64,000 bases of DNA from Maratus speciosus. Taxonomy: Eukaryota; Arthropoda; Arachnida; Araneae; Salticidae. How positions within the stretch are numbered: position 1 is the first letter of the stretch; each line of letters opens with the position of its first letter. Positions 1 to 11,559 of the stretch are shown piece by piece. The notes beneath the pieces were generated by a model, which saw only the letters and a list, made by a program, of their open reading frames with translations, made no database searches and had not been told where the DNA came from. A program made the position numbers and the translations under genes. The stretch is taken from positions 152,007,915-152,071,914 of the forward strand of contig OZ010791.1 of the NCBI GenBank assembly GCA_963932465.1, written 5' to 3'.

Positions 1-1130
1 TATGATATTTATTTTTTCTTTTTAGCACAATATTATTTGAATACTTAGTAGCTATTATTTAATATTTTACAATTACTTAGACAAAATTTGGAATAGGATA
101 TTTATTTTTTCTTTTTAGTACAATTTAAAAATATTTCATGATAACTTATATGATTGTTGAGTAGTTGCTATGTAAAAATATTATTAAATAGTGTCTTTTA
201 AATATTTTGCAATAATTACTTAGTCAAAATTTGAAATATGATATTTATTTTTATCTTTTTAGTATGATATTAGTTGAATACTTAGTAACTATTATTTAAT
301 ATTTTACAATTACTCGGACAAAATTTGAAATATGATATTTATTTTTCTTTTTAGTTAAATATTATATGAATACTTGGTAAATATTATGTAGAAATATTAT
401 TAAATGTTTTGCAATTACTTAAACAAAATTTAAAATATGATATTTATTTTTTCCTTTTAGTATAATATTAGTTGAATACCGAGTAAGTATTTACTTAATT
501 GAACACAATTACTTAGACAAAATTTGAAATATGATATTTATTTTTCTTTTTAGTACAATATTTGCTGAATACTTCGTAAATATTATGTAGAAATATTATT
601 AAATGTTTTGCAATTACTTAAACAAAATTTGAAATATAAATAAATAAATAAATGAATGAATAAAGCATAAATTTTTTATTCTTTTTAGTATAGTATTATA
701 TGAATACTTAGTCAATATTATGTAGAAATATTATTAAATGTTTTGGAATTACTTAAACAAAATTGGAAAGATGATATTTATTTTTCTTTTTAGTATAATA
801 TTAGTTGAATGCCTAGTAACTATTTACTTAATTGAACACAATTACTTAGACAAAATTTGAAATATATTTATTTTTTCTTTTTAGTACAATTTAAAAATAT
901 CTCATGATGACTTATAGGAATACTTAGTAAATATTATGTAGAAATATTATTAAATATTTTACAATTACTTAAGCAAAATTTGAAAGATTATATTTTTTTC
1001 TTTTTAATAAAATATTATATGAATATACTTAGTATATATCATGTAGAAATATTATTAAATGTTTTTTAAATATCTTACAATTACTTAGACAAAATTTGAA
1101 ACTTTATATTTTTTTCTTTTTAGTAATTTT
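1..1130. repeat. AT-rich tandem array, about 94-145 bp period
   Basis: Diverged units recur with a block reading like GATATTTATTTTTTCTTTTTAG followed by an ACTTAGTAA..ATTATTTAATATTTT block and an ACAATTACTTAGACAAAATTTG block. GATATTTATT starts fall near 4, 97, 240, 334, 439, 533 and 773, so spacing varies from about 93 to 145 bases, probably from partial units. No coding potential. The array may continue left of the window. Confidence 0.85.
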
Positions 1131-1440
1131 TGTATTTTTAAAATGTAGATGATTAGTTAGTTCACTTTAATTTATTTTCACGACTTAGTTGTTCAAGTAT
1201 TTAATTTTGAATTACTATTTATCGCTAAATTTAATGCAGGATAGTAATATAGCACTTAGAATTTACTGATATATTGTATGTATTTTTAAAATGTAGATGA
1301 TCTGTTAGTTCGTTTCAATTAATTTTCATCGTTTAGTAGTTCAAGTATTTAATTTAAAATTACTATTTATCGTCAAATTTAATGCAGGATAGTAATTTAA
1401 CACTCAGGATTTACTGTTATATTGAAATTATATGTATTTT
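1131..1440. repeat. Tandem duplication, 148-154 bp unit
   Basis: TGTATTTTTAAAATGTAGATG recurs at 1131 and 1279, and a third, shorter start lies near 1433. Both full units contain a shared AATGCAGGATAGTAAT block. This is a second repeat family directly after the first array. Confidence 0.85.
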
Positions 1441-2356
1441 TTAAATTTGAATTATTTGTTAGTTGTATTTTATATTATTAGTCATTTGTATTTTCATATT
1501 TTTCTATTTAACATACTTGTATGTATACAGTTTTTAGGAATTTTCACTTGAATTGGAAGTATGTAATTCAGTGTATACAGCATTTGTTATTGATATACAA
1601 GGAAATCATGACTCTATGCATGGAAGTTTTGAATAACAGTTCTAAAGTAAAATTATTTCTGTATGAATAAAGTATTTTTTAATCGTTAATTTATAAAAGT
1701 CATTAGTATTAGACTTTGGTAAAGACTTTTTAATAATATCAATTGTATATAAGTTAAGCATTTGTGATAGAAATTTAATTAAATCAAGAATAAATTGGAA
1801 GGCTTCGGGTTTAATGACTTTTAAAATAAACTGTTGTATACTTCATAAAGAACTTATTTACAAAAACATGCAAAATGGTTTGCAATCAAAAATTAAGTTA
1901 TTTAAAATAAGAGATATTTCTTCGATGCTTATAAAACTTTTACTTTGAAAAAATATGAGGGTTAGTGACTAAATAATATATTTAAATTACAGTAGTGTGT
2001 TAAAAAGTAATGTACATAATTAATTTAATTGGAATGTTAAAAAAAAAATCTTCTTTCTTAAAATTTGTATACTTTCGAAATAAGTTTCCTTAAAATCAAT
2101 GAGTAGCATTATTTACATAATAGTTAGTTTTTGTTGAAAAGGCTGATTAATTATCGAATGTTTGCGAAAGATAGTGTTTAAAAGCATGCAAGTAAACGTT
2201 AGAAACGCAGTCTGGACATTGGATAGCATATCAGTTATTAAAAAAAGTGGCTTTTGTACCCCTAAAAATTTAGCCCCCTACACACTTCTTTTTCGAAAAG
2301 ACATAGCCTCTATGTTATAGTATCAGTTTATCGTCTTATTTCTATTCCTACCTTAC
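1441..2356. other. AT-rich sequence, nothing recognised
   Basis: No frame shows a recognisable protein and no terminal repeats were found. Only short A/T homopolymers and ordinary AT-rich sequence are visible. Confidence 0.6.
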
Positions 2357-2419
2357 GTGGATTCGAAAAAATTAAGCCCTTCTAAAAATAAGCACCCCAA
2401 AAATAAGCCCCCTCTAAAA

Positions 2420-2608
2420 ATGACGAGGAAAAGTAGTTATGCCATTAATCGAAAATTTTTGCAAGAGCAACACAAGCTATATACTATCAATCAAAATAAG
2501 AAATGCCTTTCTCCATTCGACAACAAAAGATTTTTGCTGTCGGACGGAATTTCAAGTTTAGCATACGGTCACAAGGACATCCCCAAGTACAGACTGCAGG
2601 ATGATTAA
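2420..2608 (+). pseudogene. Short viral-like ORF fragment, family uncertain
   Basis: An open frame of 62 codons from the ATG at 2420 to the stop ending at 2608; the frame is open upstream to about 2357 but without an ATG. The last third holds the pattern LSPFD-x-KRF, then L-SDGI-SLAYGH. From memory this resembles a short conserved tail found in proteins linked to large virus-like DNA transposons (Maverick/Polinton type). That match is unverified and no other Polinton gene (polymerase B, integrase, protease, capsid) is seen nearby. It is most likely a relic fragment inside repeat DNA, not an expressed gene. Confidence 0.3.
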
Positions 2609-3099
2609 GAAAAAAGTTTTTTAAATTAATTTTACATGACTCATGAATTCATATGAAAATTTATCTGATAACTAATTGAAAAATGCAGATTTTTTTTGAC
2701 ACAATGTGGGCTACAGCGAGTGAAGTTGCGTTCATGATACCCCTGCCTTTGAGCAGCTAATACGGCATATGTTACTTTTTTTAAATATATGTCGGGGGAC
2801 CCATAGCTAGTGTCAAAAACATGCGTTTTTTTTTTCTTTTTTCTTTTTTGAGGTTGGATAGCAGAGAAGAAAGAAGCGGACTGCCAGAAGACACTTTCTA
2901 TAATTTTCGTCTAAACTAATACTCTCCTACTATAGCATGATCTTTCCACACTTTACTCTTATCTTACTATCAGATTATCCTATCTTATCTCCTTCCCTAA
3001 CACTCTTCTCAAACCCTCTCGTACTATAGTACGATTTCCACTTCCACCACCTCCCACCTCCCTTCCTGCGAATCGAACACCCTTTTCCCTACTACTCTC

Positions 3100-3264
3100 C
3101 TGCACCCCCTTTGGGGTAGTGGCACCGACATAAAATATAGCCTATGTTTTAAGTTGTACTAACACCATCATTTTCATACCATTACTTTTGAAATCGGTTC
3201 GGTAGCTCCAGAGATTACCTCTAACAAACAAACACACTTTACTTCTTTATAATATTAGTATAGA
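3100..3264 (-). mobile_element. Helitron 5' terminus (minus strand)
   Basis: Read on the minus strand, the sequence starts at 3264 as TCTATACTAATATTATAAAG, preceded by A, then runs through a GTTTGTTTGTT stretch and an AATCTCTGG block. This is the usual opening of arthropod Helitrons, which start with TC and insert between A and T. The element continues toward lower coordinates, but I could not find a hairpin plus CTRR 3' end, so the far boundary is open. Confidence 0.6.
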
Positions 3265-3289
3265 TAACTAAAATCGCTTCGAGTTGCTG

Positions 3290-4069
3290 GTAATACGAAT
3301 GAAAAAAACTTCGAGTGCAAAGGATTAATATGATATACTCAGTACATCTGAACTGCTGGTCAGAATCAGAACTATGAAGGGTAATAATAGATGTCTATGT
3401 CGACTTATAATAAGATGGAAGCCGCAGCGAACGTTCGCGTATTCACAGTCTGCCCCTAGCCTGCGCGCTTTTCGATGGATTAAGCTTATTGGATTTAGCT
3501 TTTAAATTGTTGCGGTATTAAATTAGCTTTTTAATTTAGCCGGTAACCTCCTTCTTGACCGGGTCTACAGGCTATCTTTCCAGTCAAATGTTTAAAAATG
3601 AAAGGGACCTCGGACGGCGCGCGGACCACCTGTTCCCCGGCGATCTCTCAGCCCACTCGCCCCCGACCTCCGCCAAAACGAATAATAAGCAGTCAATCGT
3701 GTCAATATGGTAAAAAGCACATGTACTCTAATGTGCAAAAAGCATGACTAATAAATAATGAAAATTTAAATCAGAACTGTAGTTATAAAATGTCGCATAA
3801 TAAACCTTTTTGCACGAAAGTTTCTTGTTTATGATTTTTTTTCATAGTGCTGTATAGTTTACCTTTCTTCAGAGATCGCATTCATATTGTTTCAGAATTT
3901 CTAATTTTTCAATTAATTCTCTATGGAGAGCTAATATCCAAGAAATATTACTTACTTTGCATGCATTTACAATGAAGTGCCTCGAAAGTGGAAGAGTCAA
4001 AGAGAGACTAAAGTGAGGATGCGGACAAGTGAGCATGAACAAAGATGACAACGACAACGTCCTGGTGGT
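3290..4069. other. Intergenic; GC-richer island at about 3410-3690
   Basis: Most is ordinary AT-rich sequence. From about 3410 to 3690 base composition shifts clearly toward GC with several CpGs (for example GGCGCGCGG near 3615) and a palindromic AATTAGC...GCTTTTTAATT segment near 3520. No tRNA boxes, long frame or splice pattern were recognised. It could be a SINE-like or promoter-like relic. Confidence 0.4.
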
Positions 4070-4540
4070 TTAACCCTTAAATGCGCGATTTTTTATTTTG
4101 TTTCGACAAAATTATATGTGATTCTCTGAAAGGTTTATTACACAGGAAAAATAATGAAAACAAAATCAGAGATGCATTTTTTATATAATACGTCAATCTT
4201 TTCTTCTGTTGCACATCTGCAATACAAGTAAAAATTACTGCCGTGTGGTTGTTTTACGCTAAAATATTGCAAATTAGTAAATATTTTACTAAGCATGTCT
4301 CCAAATGCCTTAATTTATATAATTATTTATTTTATAAAACTTAAACTTCAACCCTTTTATTCCCATGAAGAATACGTTCTAGAAATTACGTTAGTTAAAT
4401 ACGGAATGTCGTTTATTAATTAAAATAAATATTGCTACTTTAATTTTCTGGTGTGAATTAGGTATATACGAATAAAAAAATCTATTAAATTCAAAACACT
4501 GTTGTTTGCATATATGCAAAGCTGCGCACTAAAGGGTTAA
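4070..4540. mobile_element. piggyBac-like TTAA MITE
   Basis: Flanked by TTAA at 4070-4073 and 4537-4540. The left end reads CCCTTAAATGCGC and the right end, reverse-complemented, CCCTTTAGTGCGC, so the inverted ends match at 11 of 13. Ends beginning CCCT with a TTAA target duplication are typical of piggyBac-type elements. About 463 bp between the TTAAs, no transposase. Its right TTAA is also the left TTAA of the next element. Confidence 0.8.
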
Positions 4541-4945
4541 GGGTGTGTTCAAATCCAAACTTCTTATTTTCTGACTCATTTTTAAATTCATTTTTGTCCT
4601 GAAACGCATCAAATTGGCATATTCTCTTATTCAGAAATTTCATAATGTGCCGTGCTTGTCGATTTTTTTGATAAAAGCAGAATATATTGCAAAAAATGCT
4701 GTCAAAGTGGGCGTTTTAAACCGAATTTTCCAAAGCGAAAGAGCTAGAAACGAAAAAACTGAAAAAATAATTATTTATAAATCAAGTTCTAATTAATTGA
4801 GCAGTGAAAAATGAAAACACACTCTTATACATCTCTTCAAAAATCACGTCAGCAAGTTTAGTGTTTTCTCCTTTAAAAATGAGTCAGAAAATGTGTCCGA
4901 AAATTTTGTGTTGTTGAAAATATTTTTTTTTTAATACCACCTTAA
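4537..4945 (+). mobile_element. TTAAGGGTGT MITE, copy A
   Basis: Member of a family of about ten copies in this window. The family starts TTAAGGGTGTACTCAAATCC and ends GAATACACCCTTAA, with an inner block CAAAAATCACGTCAGCAAGTT. Copy A runs from TTAA at 4537 to TTAA at 4942 and lacks coding capacity. TTAA is the target: at 21774-22196 removing another copy restores a Copia reading frame. Confidence 0.85.
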
Positions 4946-5368
4946 GGGTGTGCTCAAAAAAATATTTTCCCACACTCAACAACTGAAAATTTTCGGATAC
5001 ATTTTCAGACTCATTTTTAAAGGTGAAAACATGAAACTTGCTGGCGTGATTTTTGAAGAGATGTATAAGCAGCCGAGTGTTTTCATTTTTCGCTCGATTA
5101 ATTAGAACTTGATTTAAAAACAATTATTTTCTCAGTGTGACCCTTTTTTTTTGTTCCCAGATCTCTCGCTTCGGGAAATTTGGTTCAAAGCGTCAACTTT
5201 CACAGAACTTTTTTAAAATATATTCTGCCTTTAACAAAAACTCTGCAAATACGGCATATTATATAGTTTCTGAATAAGAGAACCTGCCATTTTGATGCCT
5301 TTGAGAGCAAAAATGAATTTAAAAATGAGTCAGAAAAATAAGCAGTTTGGATTTGAGTGCACCCTTAA
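4942..5368 (-). mobile_element. TTAAGGGTGT MITE, copy B (inverted)
   Basis: Same family as copy A in the opposite orientation, from TTAA at 4942 to TTAA at 5365-5368. Copies A and B share the single TTAA at 4942-4945 and so form one large imperfect palindrome of about 830 bp. Confidence 0.85.
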
Positions 5369-6200
5369 TGTATACGGGCGTGGCCTCGGCAGAATGTTTC
5401 AGAAATTATTATCTTAGGTTTTTCTGGCTCAGCAGCCAAAAGTGTTAATTAGACCCCTACTGGGGTCAATCAGTTTTATTTCAGTGGAAATGGTGTTCAC
5501 TTTGACTATTCAACTGTGCTGAATGCTGTTTATATGAGACATTTAAGATTTTTGCTTTCAAATATTTATTAAATGATTCAAAAAAGGAGGAGGTGATATA
5601 TTTGACATGTATGTTATGTATTTTTTGGTCCTGTTAATGCATAACTTTCGTAAATGTCACCGATTTTTTTTTTTTTTTTTGCCCCCGGCACGGTATGCTA
5701 TTTCTTTCTCCCAGCTTATTTTGTGCCGTCTCCAAAAAATAACGTTACCTTACAGAAGCCAGCCGTAAAACAAAGCAGTACGATAAAATATTCTATAGCA
5801 GTCTTTTAAACTTCTAAGCATCGCACATTTTCAATTTTTATACCGTCGTATTGGGGAAAAAATGTACTTTTAAATGCAATTTGTTTGAAAACTGCATCTC
5901 CATTTATTTTTGAAATATTAATTTTTTTTGTAGTTTTCGGAGCCATTTGCTTAATATTGACAACGAAAGTACTCCATTTCTGTACAAAGTAAAGAAAAAA
6001 TAGTTGTAAAATATTAATTATATATTTTTGTTGCCATTTTTTCATAAGAACCGAAAGAAAATATAATTAAAATATGTGATATTTTGAAAAAATATAAACG
6101 AATAATTTCTGTTAAAACATGGAGCTATTATAAACGATATTTAATTTTAAGTATCTATATTAAAGTTACAAACAAATGAAGGCCTATGAATAATTAGACA

Positions 6201-6231
<31 letters not shown>

Positions 6232-6803
6232 GTCGATTTCTTTAATGATGAGATCTTTTTTCTGCATTTGTGTATTATTTCGCGATAGTGACGTCCTATG
6301 CATACTTTACTGTAGATGTTTAAGAGTGGATCGTAAATGTGGAATTCCTAAGCGGATGCGAATGACGTCATTTTACATGAAATAAAAGCGTGTGCTGTAA
6401 GTCTTAAAATTTAAATATGTTTTGTACTATTTATATATGCATATATATTTTTTTTTTCATCGGGGGCGACACTAAATTCTGAAAGAGCAAAAATTCCTGT
6501 TTTCTAGGTTTTTTTTTTTTTTTTTTTTTTTTTTAAGTGTAAGACTGGTGGTCCCATTTACATTTCGCTAAAATCTGATTAGAACAAATTTATTTTTATA
6601 AGAACTTTAAAATTCAAAGCTTCAACTCAAAGTGGGATTGACATAACTCCCTTACAAATGAAACCGAGTTTTTATATATTTATTTTCTTTTAAAGAGTAA
6701 AATGAGCGGTGGTCCCATGTAAATTTCGCCAATATCTGATTATTAGTACAAAAGATTTGTACACTAACACAAACTGGGCCAAACGCCCCGGCAAATTTTT
6801 AAT
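5369..6803. other. AT-rich sequence with poly(T) tracts and a local duplication
   Basis: Long T runs occur near 5666, 6204 and 6510. A block containing GGTGGTCCCAT and TCTGATTA occurs near 6548 and again near 6710, a short tandem duplication of about 163 bp. No gene recognised. Confidence 0.5.
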
Positions 6804-6851
6804 TTAAGGGTGTACTCAACTCCAAACTGTTTATTTTCTGACTCATTTTTA
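6804..6851 (+). mobile_element. TTAAGGGTGT MITE, copy C, truncated
   Basis: Only the left end is present (TTAAGGGTGTACTCAACTCC, then CTGACTCATTTTTAAA) before it breaks into ACCGAGCATAGCTCGGT, a perfect 7-bp-arm hairpin that opens a different repeat. Confidence 0.75.
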
Positions 6852-7150
6852 AAAACCGAGCATAGCTCGGTTTTCCCCGCTGCTATACTATATCCTAAAT
6901 GTCTAAGACGATATTAAAAATGTTTAAACTGGTTGCAGGAAAGAAAGAGAAAAAGATGAAAGGAATATAAAATAAAATCCCAGCCGACCCGGCCTACAGG
7001 CGGAGGTAGATTTCGAAGTTAAGTATATTAATTGCACCAACAAAAACTAAATCATGATTAGATATAAATCCACTTTAACAGTTTTATCTGGCCGCTTTTG
7101 ACGAGTTTTTATTTCATTTTTATATAATAGCTGGTTTTATCAGAATCATG

Positions 7151-8330
7151 TTAAGGCGGTATTAAAAAAAAAATACTTTTCCATGCTCAACAACTCGAAA
7201 TTTTCTGGCACATTTTCAGATTAATTTTTAATTGAAAAAATACGAAACTTGCTGACGTGATTTTTGAAACGATTTATAAGCAACATGTGTTTTTATTTTT
7301 CTTTCAATTAATTGAAACTTGATTAATAAACAATTATTTTCTCAGTAGGGCAATATTTTTTGTTTCTAACAAAATAGCTTCGGGAAATTCTGTTCAAAAT
7401 GTCCACTTTGACATCATTTTTTGAAATATATTCTGCCTCTATCAAAAAATCGATCATTACGGTACATTATATAGTTTCTGAAGAAGAGAATCTATCAATT
7501 GGACGCGTTTGAGAGCAAAAATTAATTTAACAAGTTGGAAATTGTTCGTCAAATGTGGCAAATGAGGTGTGTTCGTACTATAACTAGTTTTATAATTATT
7601 TTTTGCACCCCATACTGTACTGAATGTATATTTTTTTGCACTTCATAAGTGCATAGTCTGTAACATCATTAAAATGCACTTGCAATAATTTTTTTCCCCA
7701 TTCCCCGTAATGTAACAGAACACTTTTGACTGTCCCTGTAATTAAATTATACATCCAATTTTCATAAAATTTGAAATGGCTCGACAAAATTTTGCAACAA
7801 TTATACATTTAAAATTTCAGACCATTCGGAAAGCTTTAACATCATTAAAATGCACTTGCAATAATTTTTTCCCATTGGCTGTAATGTAACGGAAAACTTT
7901 TGACTGTCCCTGTAATGAAACTATACATCCGATTTTCATAAAATTTGAAATGGCTCGACAAAATATTACAACAATTATGTATTTAAATTTTCAGAACATT
8001 CGGAAGGCTGTAACACCATTAAAATGCACTTGCAATAATTTTTCTTATTGGCCGTAACGTAAAGAAAAATTTTTGACTGTCCCTGTAATTAAACTATGCA
8101 TCCGATTTTCCGAAAATTTTAAATGGCTCGACAAAATTTTGCAGCAATCATATATTTAAAATTTCAGACCATTCGGTTGGGTAGTTTTTGCTCTGTTATA
8201 TGCGGACAGACAGACGGACAGGCAGACAGACGGACTAAACGACGATTATAGGTGCTACGTATTTATATAATTACGAACGCACCTAAAAAGAGTAATAAAA
8301 TAAGCAGTTTGGATTTGTATACATTCTTAA
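7151..8330 (-). mobile_element. TTAA MITE, copy D, with nested element
   Basis: MITE ends lie at TTAA 7151-7154 and 8327-8330, inverted relative to copy A. About 760 bases of unrelated DNA sit inside it from roughly 7530 to 8290. The same MITE with the same insert at the same internal position recurs at 19995-21456, so the composite is older than either locus. Confidence 0.75.
7565..8283. mobile_element. Nested inverted-end element with 173-bp tandem units
   Basis: Ends AGGTGTGTTCGTA (7565) and TACGAACGCACCT (ending 8283) are inverted repeats with one mismatch. The interior holds three units of about 173 bp; the shared ATTCGG words end near 7830, 8004 and 8177. A CAGACAGACGGAC simple repeat follows near 8210. 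Confidence 0.75.
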
Positions 8331-8969
8331 TAAGATAATTTTTTTCTTCAACCGCTATGTATTTTTAATTTGTTTTCGCTGTAAGAATAGGTCCTATCAA
8401 AAACTTGTCTATATAACTGTTGAAGACAATATTAAGAAGATATATGATAAATTCATGGGGATTTTATATGTTGTGAATTGACGGAGTTATAGAAATTTTT
8501 CTTCTTCATCCCCTTTTTTTGTTTTCGTTTTTTTTTTTTTTTTTGAGGTACGAATTGGTCCTATCAAAAACTTGTGAATACAAAAGTTGTAGATAATATT
8601 AAGGAGATGTATAATAAAATTAATTGGATTTGATATCTTGAGAATTGACGAAGTTATGAATTTTTTTCTCCCAAAAACCCTATTTTTTGCGCCCCTTGAG
8701 ACCATTTTTAATTTTATCAAAAATCTGTGATACATAAATTTTTGGTCCTATTTTTAGAAGTAATAAAAACTTTAAACTGATTTGATATGTACAAAAATTA
8801 AGAAGTTGTGGTGTTTTTTCTGTTTTCACAAAACTTCTCCCTATTTCCATCCCCTTGGTCCGATTTTGCCCATTCACGAACCTGACCAAAATTTCATGCC
8901 CCTTGATTTTATGTATCAGTTTGGAAGAGATTTGTGCAGAATTGTGGAAGTTATCGTCTCCAGAAGAAA

Positions 8970-9030
8970 GTAATATATATATAGATAGATAGATAGATAC
9001 ATAGATACATAGATAGATAGATAGATAGAT
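8970..9030. repeat. (GATA)n microsatellite
   Basis: Tetranucleotide ATAGATAGATAG with ATAC variants, inside duplication arm 1. Confidence 0.95.
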
Positions 9031-9355
9031 AAAGTTTTTTACTGAGGGTGGTTTTGGGTTCTAGGGGTTATGATCGGTGTAGATCTGCAAAAAATTTTCA
9101 GAAATTCCAACATAGGAACGACGCCAATAGGTAGTATTTCGTACGAAATCTACTTAAAAAGAAAGAAAAATAAAAGAAAAAAATCCCTGCCGTCCCGGCC
9201 TACAGGCAGAGGTACATTTCGAAGTCAAATATACTAATTTCACAAACAAAAACTAAATCATGATTAGAGATAAATCCACTTTAACAATTTTATCTGGCCG
9301 CTTTTGACGAGTTTTTATTTCATTTTTATATAATAGCTGGTTTTATCAGAATATG

Positions 9356-9780
9356 TTAGGGCGGTATTCAAAAAAATACTTTCCCATGCTCAACAACTCG
9401 AAATTTTCTGGCATAATTCCAGATTCATTTTTAATTTTAAAAAAATATGAAACTTGCTGACGTGATTTTTGAAGAGATTTATAAGCGGCCTGTGTTTTTA
9501 TTTTTTGTTCAATTAATTAAAACTTGATATATAAACAATTATTTTCTCAGAAGGACAATATTTTTCGTTTGTAACACAATCGCTTCGTGAAATTCCGTTC
9601 AAAATGCCCACTTTGACATCATTTTTTCAAATATATTCTGCCTCTATCAAAAAATCGATCATTACGGTATATTATATAGTTTCTAAATAAGCGAATCTAC
9701 CAATTAAATGCGTTTGAGAGCAAAAATGAATTTAAAAATGAGTCAGAAAATAAGCAGTTTGCATTTGAGTGCATCCTTAA
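9356..9780 (-). mobile_element. TTAA MITE, copy E
   Basis: Inverted copy ending at TTAA 9777-9780; its other end has mutated to TTAG at 9356-9359. No nested insert. Confidence 0.8.
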
Positions 9781-10004
9781 TACAATGATTTTTCCAACAC
9801 AATCCGCTTCGGTAAATTCGGTTCAAAATGCCCTTTTTAACAGCATTTTTAAAAATATATTCTGCCTCTATCAAAAAATCGACCATTACGGTACATTATA
9901 TAGTTTCTGAGTAAGAAAACATACCAATTGGAAGCCTTTGAGAGCAAAAATGAATTATAAAATGAGTCAGAAAATAAGCAGTTTGGATTTGAATACACCC
10001 TTAC
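9781..10004 (-). mobile_element. TTAA MITE, partial copy F
   Basis: Repeats only the half of the MITE from the TTCGGTTCAAAATGCC block to the terminal GAATACACCCTTAC. It directly follows copy E, so this is a local partial tandem duplication. Confidence 0.75.
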
Positions 10005-10649
10005 TAAGATGATTTTTTTCTTCAACCGCTATGCATTTTTAATTTGTTTTTGCTGTAAGAATTGGTCCTATCCAAAACTCGTCTATATAGATGTTGTAGA
10101 CAATATTAAGAAGATATATAATAAATTCATGGGGATTTTATATCTTTTGAATTGACGGAGTTATGGATTTTTTTCTTCTTCAAACCCCCTTTTTGTTTTC
10201 GTTTTTATTTTATTTTTTTTATTTTTTTGCGGTACGAATTGGTCCTATCAAAAACTTGTGAATATAAAAGTTGTAGATAATGTTAAGGAGATTTATAATA
10301 AAATTAATTGGATTTGATATCTTGAGAATTGACGAAGATATGATTTTGTTTCTCCCAAAAACCCTATTTTTGCGCCCCTTGAGCCCATTTTTAATTTTAT
10401 CATAAATCTGTGATACATAAATTTTTGGCCCTATTTTTAGAAGTAATAAAACTTTAAACTGATTTGATATGTAAAAAAATTAAGAAGTTATGGGGGTTTT
10501 TCCACAAAACCCCTCCCTATTTCCATCCCCTTGGTCCGATTTTGCACATTAACGAACTTGACCGAGATTTTATGCCCATTGATTTTATGTATCAGTTTGG
10601 AAGAGATTGGTGCAGAATTACGAAAGTTATCGTGTCCAGAAGAAAGTGA

Positions 10650-10656
10650 TATATAT

Positions 10657-10697
<41 letters not shown>

Positions 10698-10726
10698 AAG
10701 ATAGATAGATAGATATATAGATAAAT
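10650..10726. repeat. (GATA)n microsatellite, arm 2
   Basis: ATAGATAGATAG repeats at the same position in duplication arm 2 as the tract at 8970 in arm 1, with a longer array. Confidence 0.95.
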
Positions 10727-10859
10727 AAAGTTTTTTACTGAGGGTGGTTTTGGGTTCTAGGGGTCATGATCGGTGTAGATCTGCAAAATTTTTTCAGAAA
10801 TTCCAACATAGGAACGATCCCAATAGGTAGTATTTCATACGAAATCTACCTAAAAATTG

Positions 10860-11340
10860 CATGTATGCAAAAAAAATAAGGAATGACAGATATATGTTTA
10901 AAATCCACACACACAAAAAAAATGTAGGGCTGTTTTAATTACGTAATTTTTTATCATACACTTCGGAAGATATGAATTTACGTATGGATTTCTTGCAATC
11001 ATGCTCTAGAAAGAAAGAAGAATACTCATCGTTTTTAACCAAAATACAGTCAGTAATTGAAATATTAGCATTTTTTATAGTCAGGAATGCTGAAAATTAA
11101 AATAATTAACTGCTAGAATACAAATTAATTATTAAACAGATTTGAACCGATCTATCAGTGTTTGCCAACGTAGTGGATTTATTATTTTTATTAATATTAT
11201 TGAAAATATAATTTAAGCATAGGATACACAGGCCTGCGATGAAAAAAATTCAAGAGAATTGATAGCTGAACCTAATGTATTTTTTGGTGCTAAATTAAAA
11301 AAAAATAATGAAAAAGTTCTATCACGTCACGTTTTCTTGA
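10860..11340. other. AT-rich sequence, nothing recognised
   Basis: No protein similarity, terminal repeats or RNA gene recognised. Confidence 0.5.
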
Positions 11341-11559
11341 AAAATTCAATTTTTCTTGGATTTTTATGAAAATTGCATCGGACATACGCCCCGTTCCTAA
11401 TGGACCCCATGCTCAAAGTACCAATGTTTCATTTGCAAGTGGGACAGACGTGATAAGACTCAACGTTGGGTCAAAAAAGAAAGGCTGAAAAGACAAAATC
11501 ATTAAACAGGCTCCAAGAATGTGATTCGTAACAGCTTAGTTGAGCCAAAAATTGTATTG

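Larger units (their letters stand above)
6977..9160. repeat. Segmental duplication, arm 1
   Basis: Begins near CCCGGCCTACAGGCGGAGG and contains, in order, a leader with TTTATCTGGCCGCTTTTGACG, a MITE copy, an 800-bp block starting TTTTTTCTTCAACCGCTATG, a (GATA)n tract, and an ending near ACGAAATCTAC. The same order recurs at 9182-10858. Arm 1 is longer because its MITE carries a nested element. Confidence 0.8.
9182..10858. repeat. Segmental duplication, arm 2
   Basis: Matches arm 1 in order and sequence: CGGCCTACAGGCAGAGG leader, MITE, TTTTTTCTTCAACCGCTATG block, (GATA)n, and the ACGAAATCTACC ending. It lacks the nested 173-bp repeat element but has an extra partial MITE at 9781-10004. Short frames at 8782-8973 and 10464-10649 are the same non-coding sequence seen twice. 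Confidence 0.8.

Noticed and set aside
3869..4057. A 62-codon minus-strand frame
   Set aside because: Low-complexity chance frame in intergenic DNA next to a MITE boundary.
7800..8180. CRISPR array, suggested by regular repeats
   Set aside because: Units of 173 bp with no unique spacers in a eukaryotic transposon; an ordinary tandem repeat.
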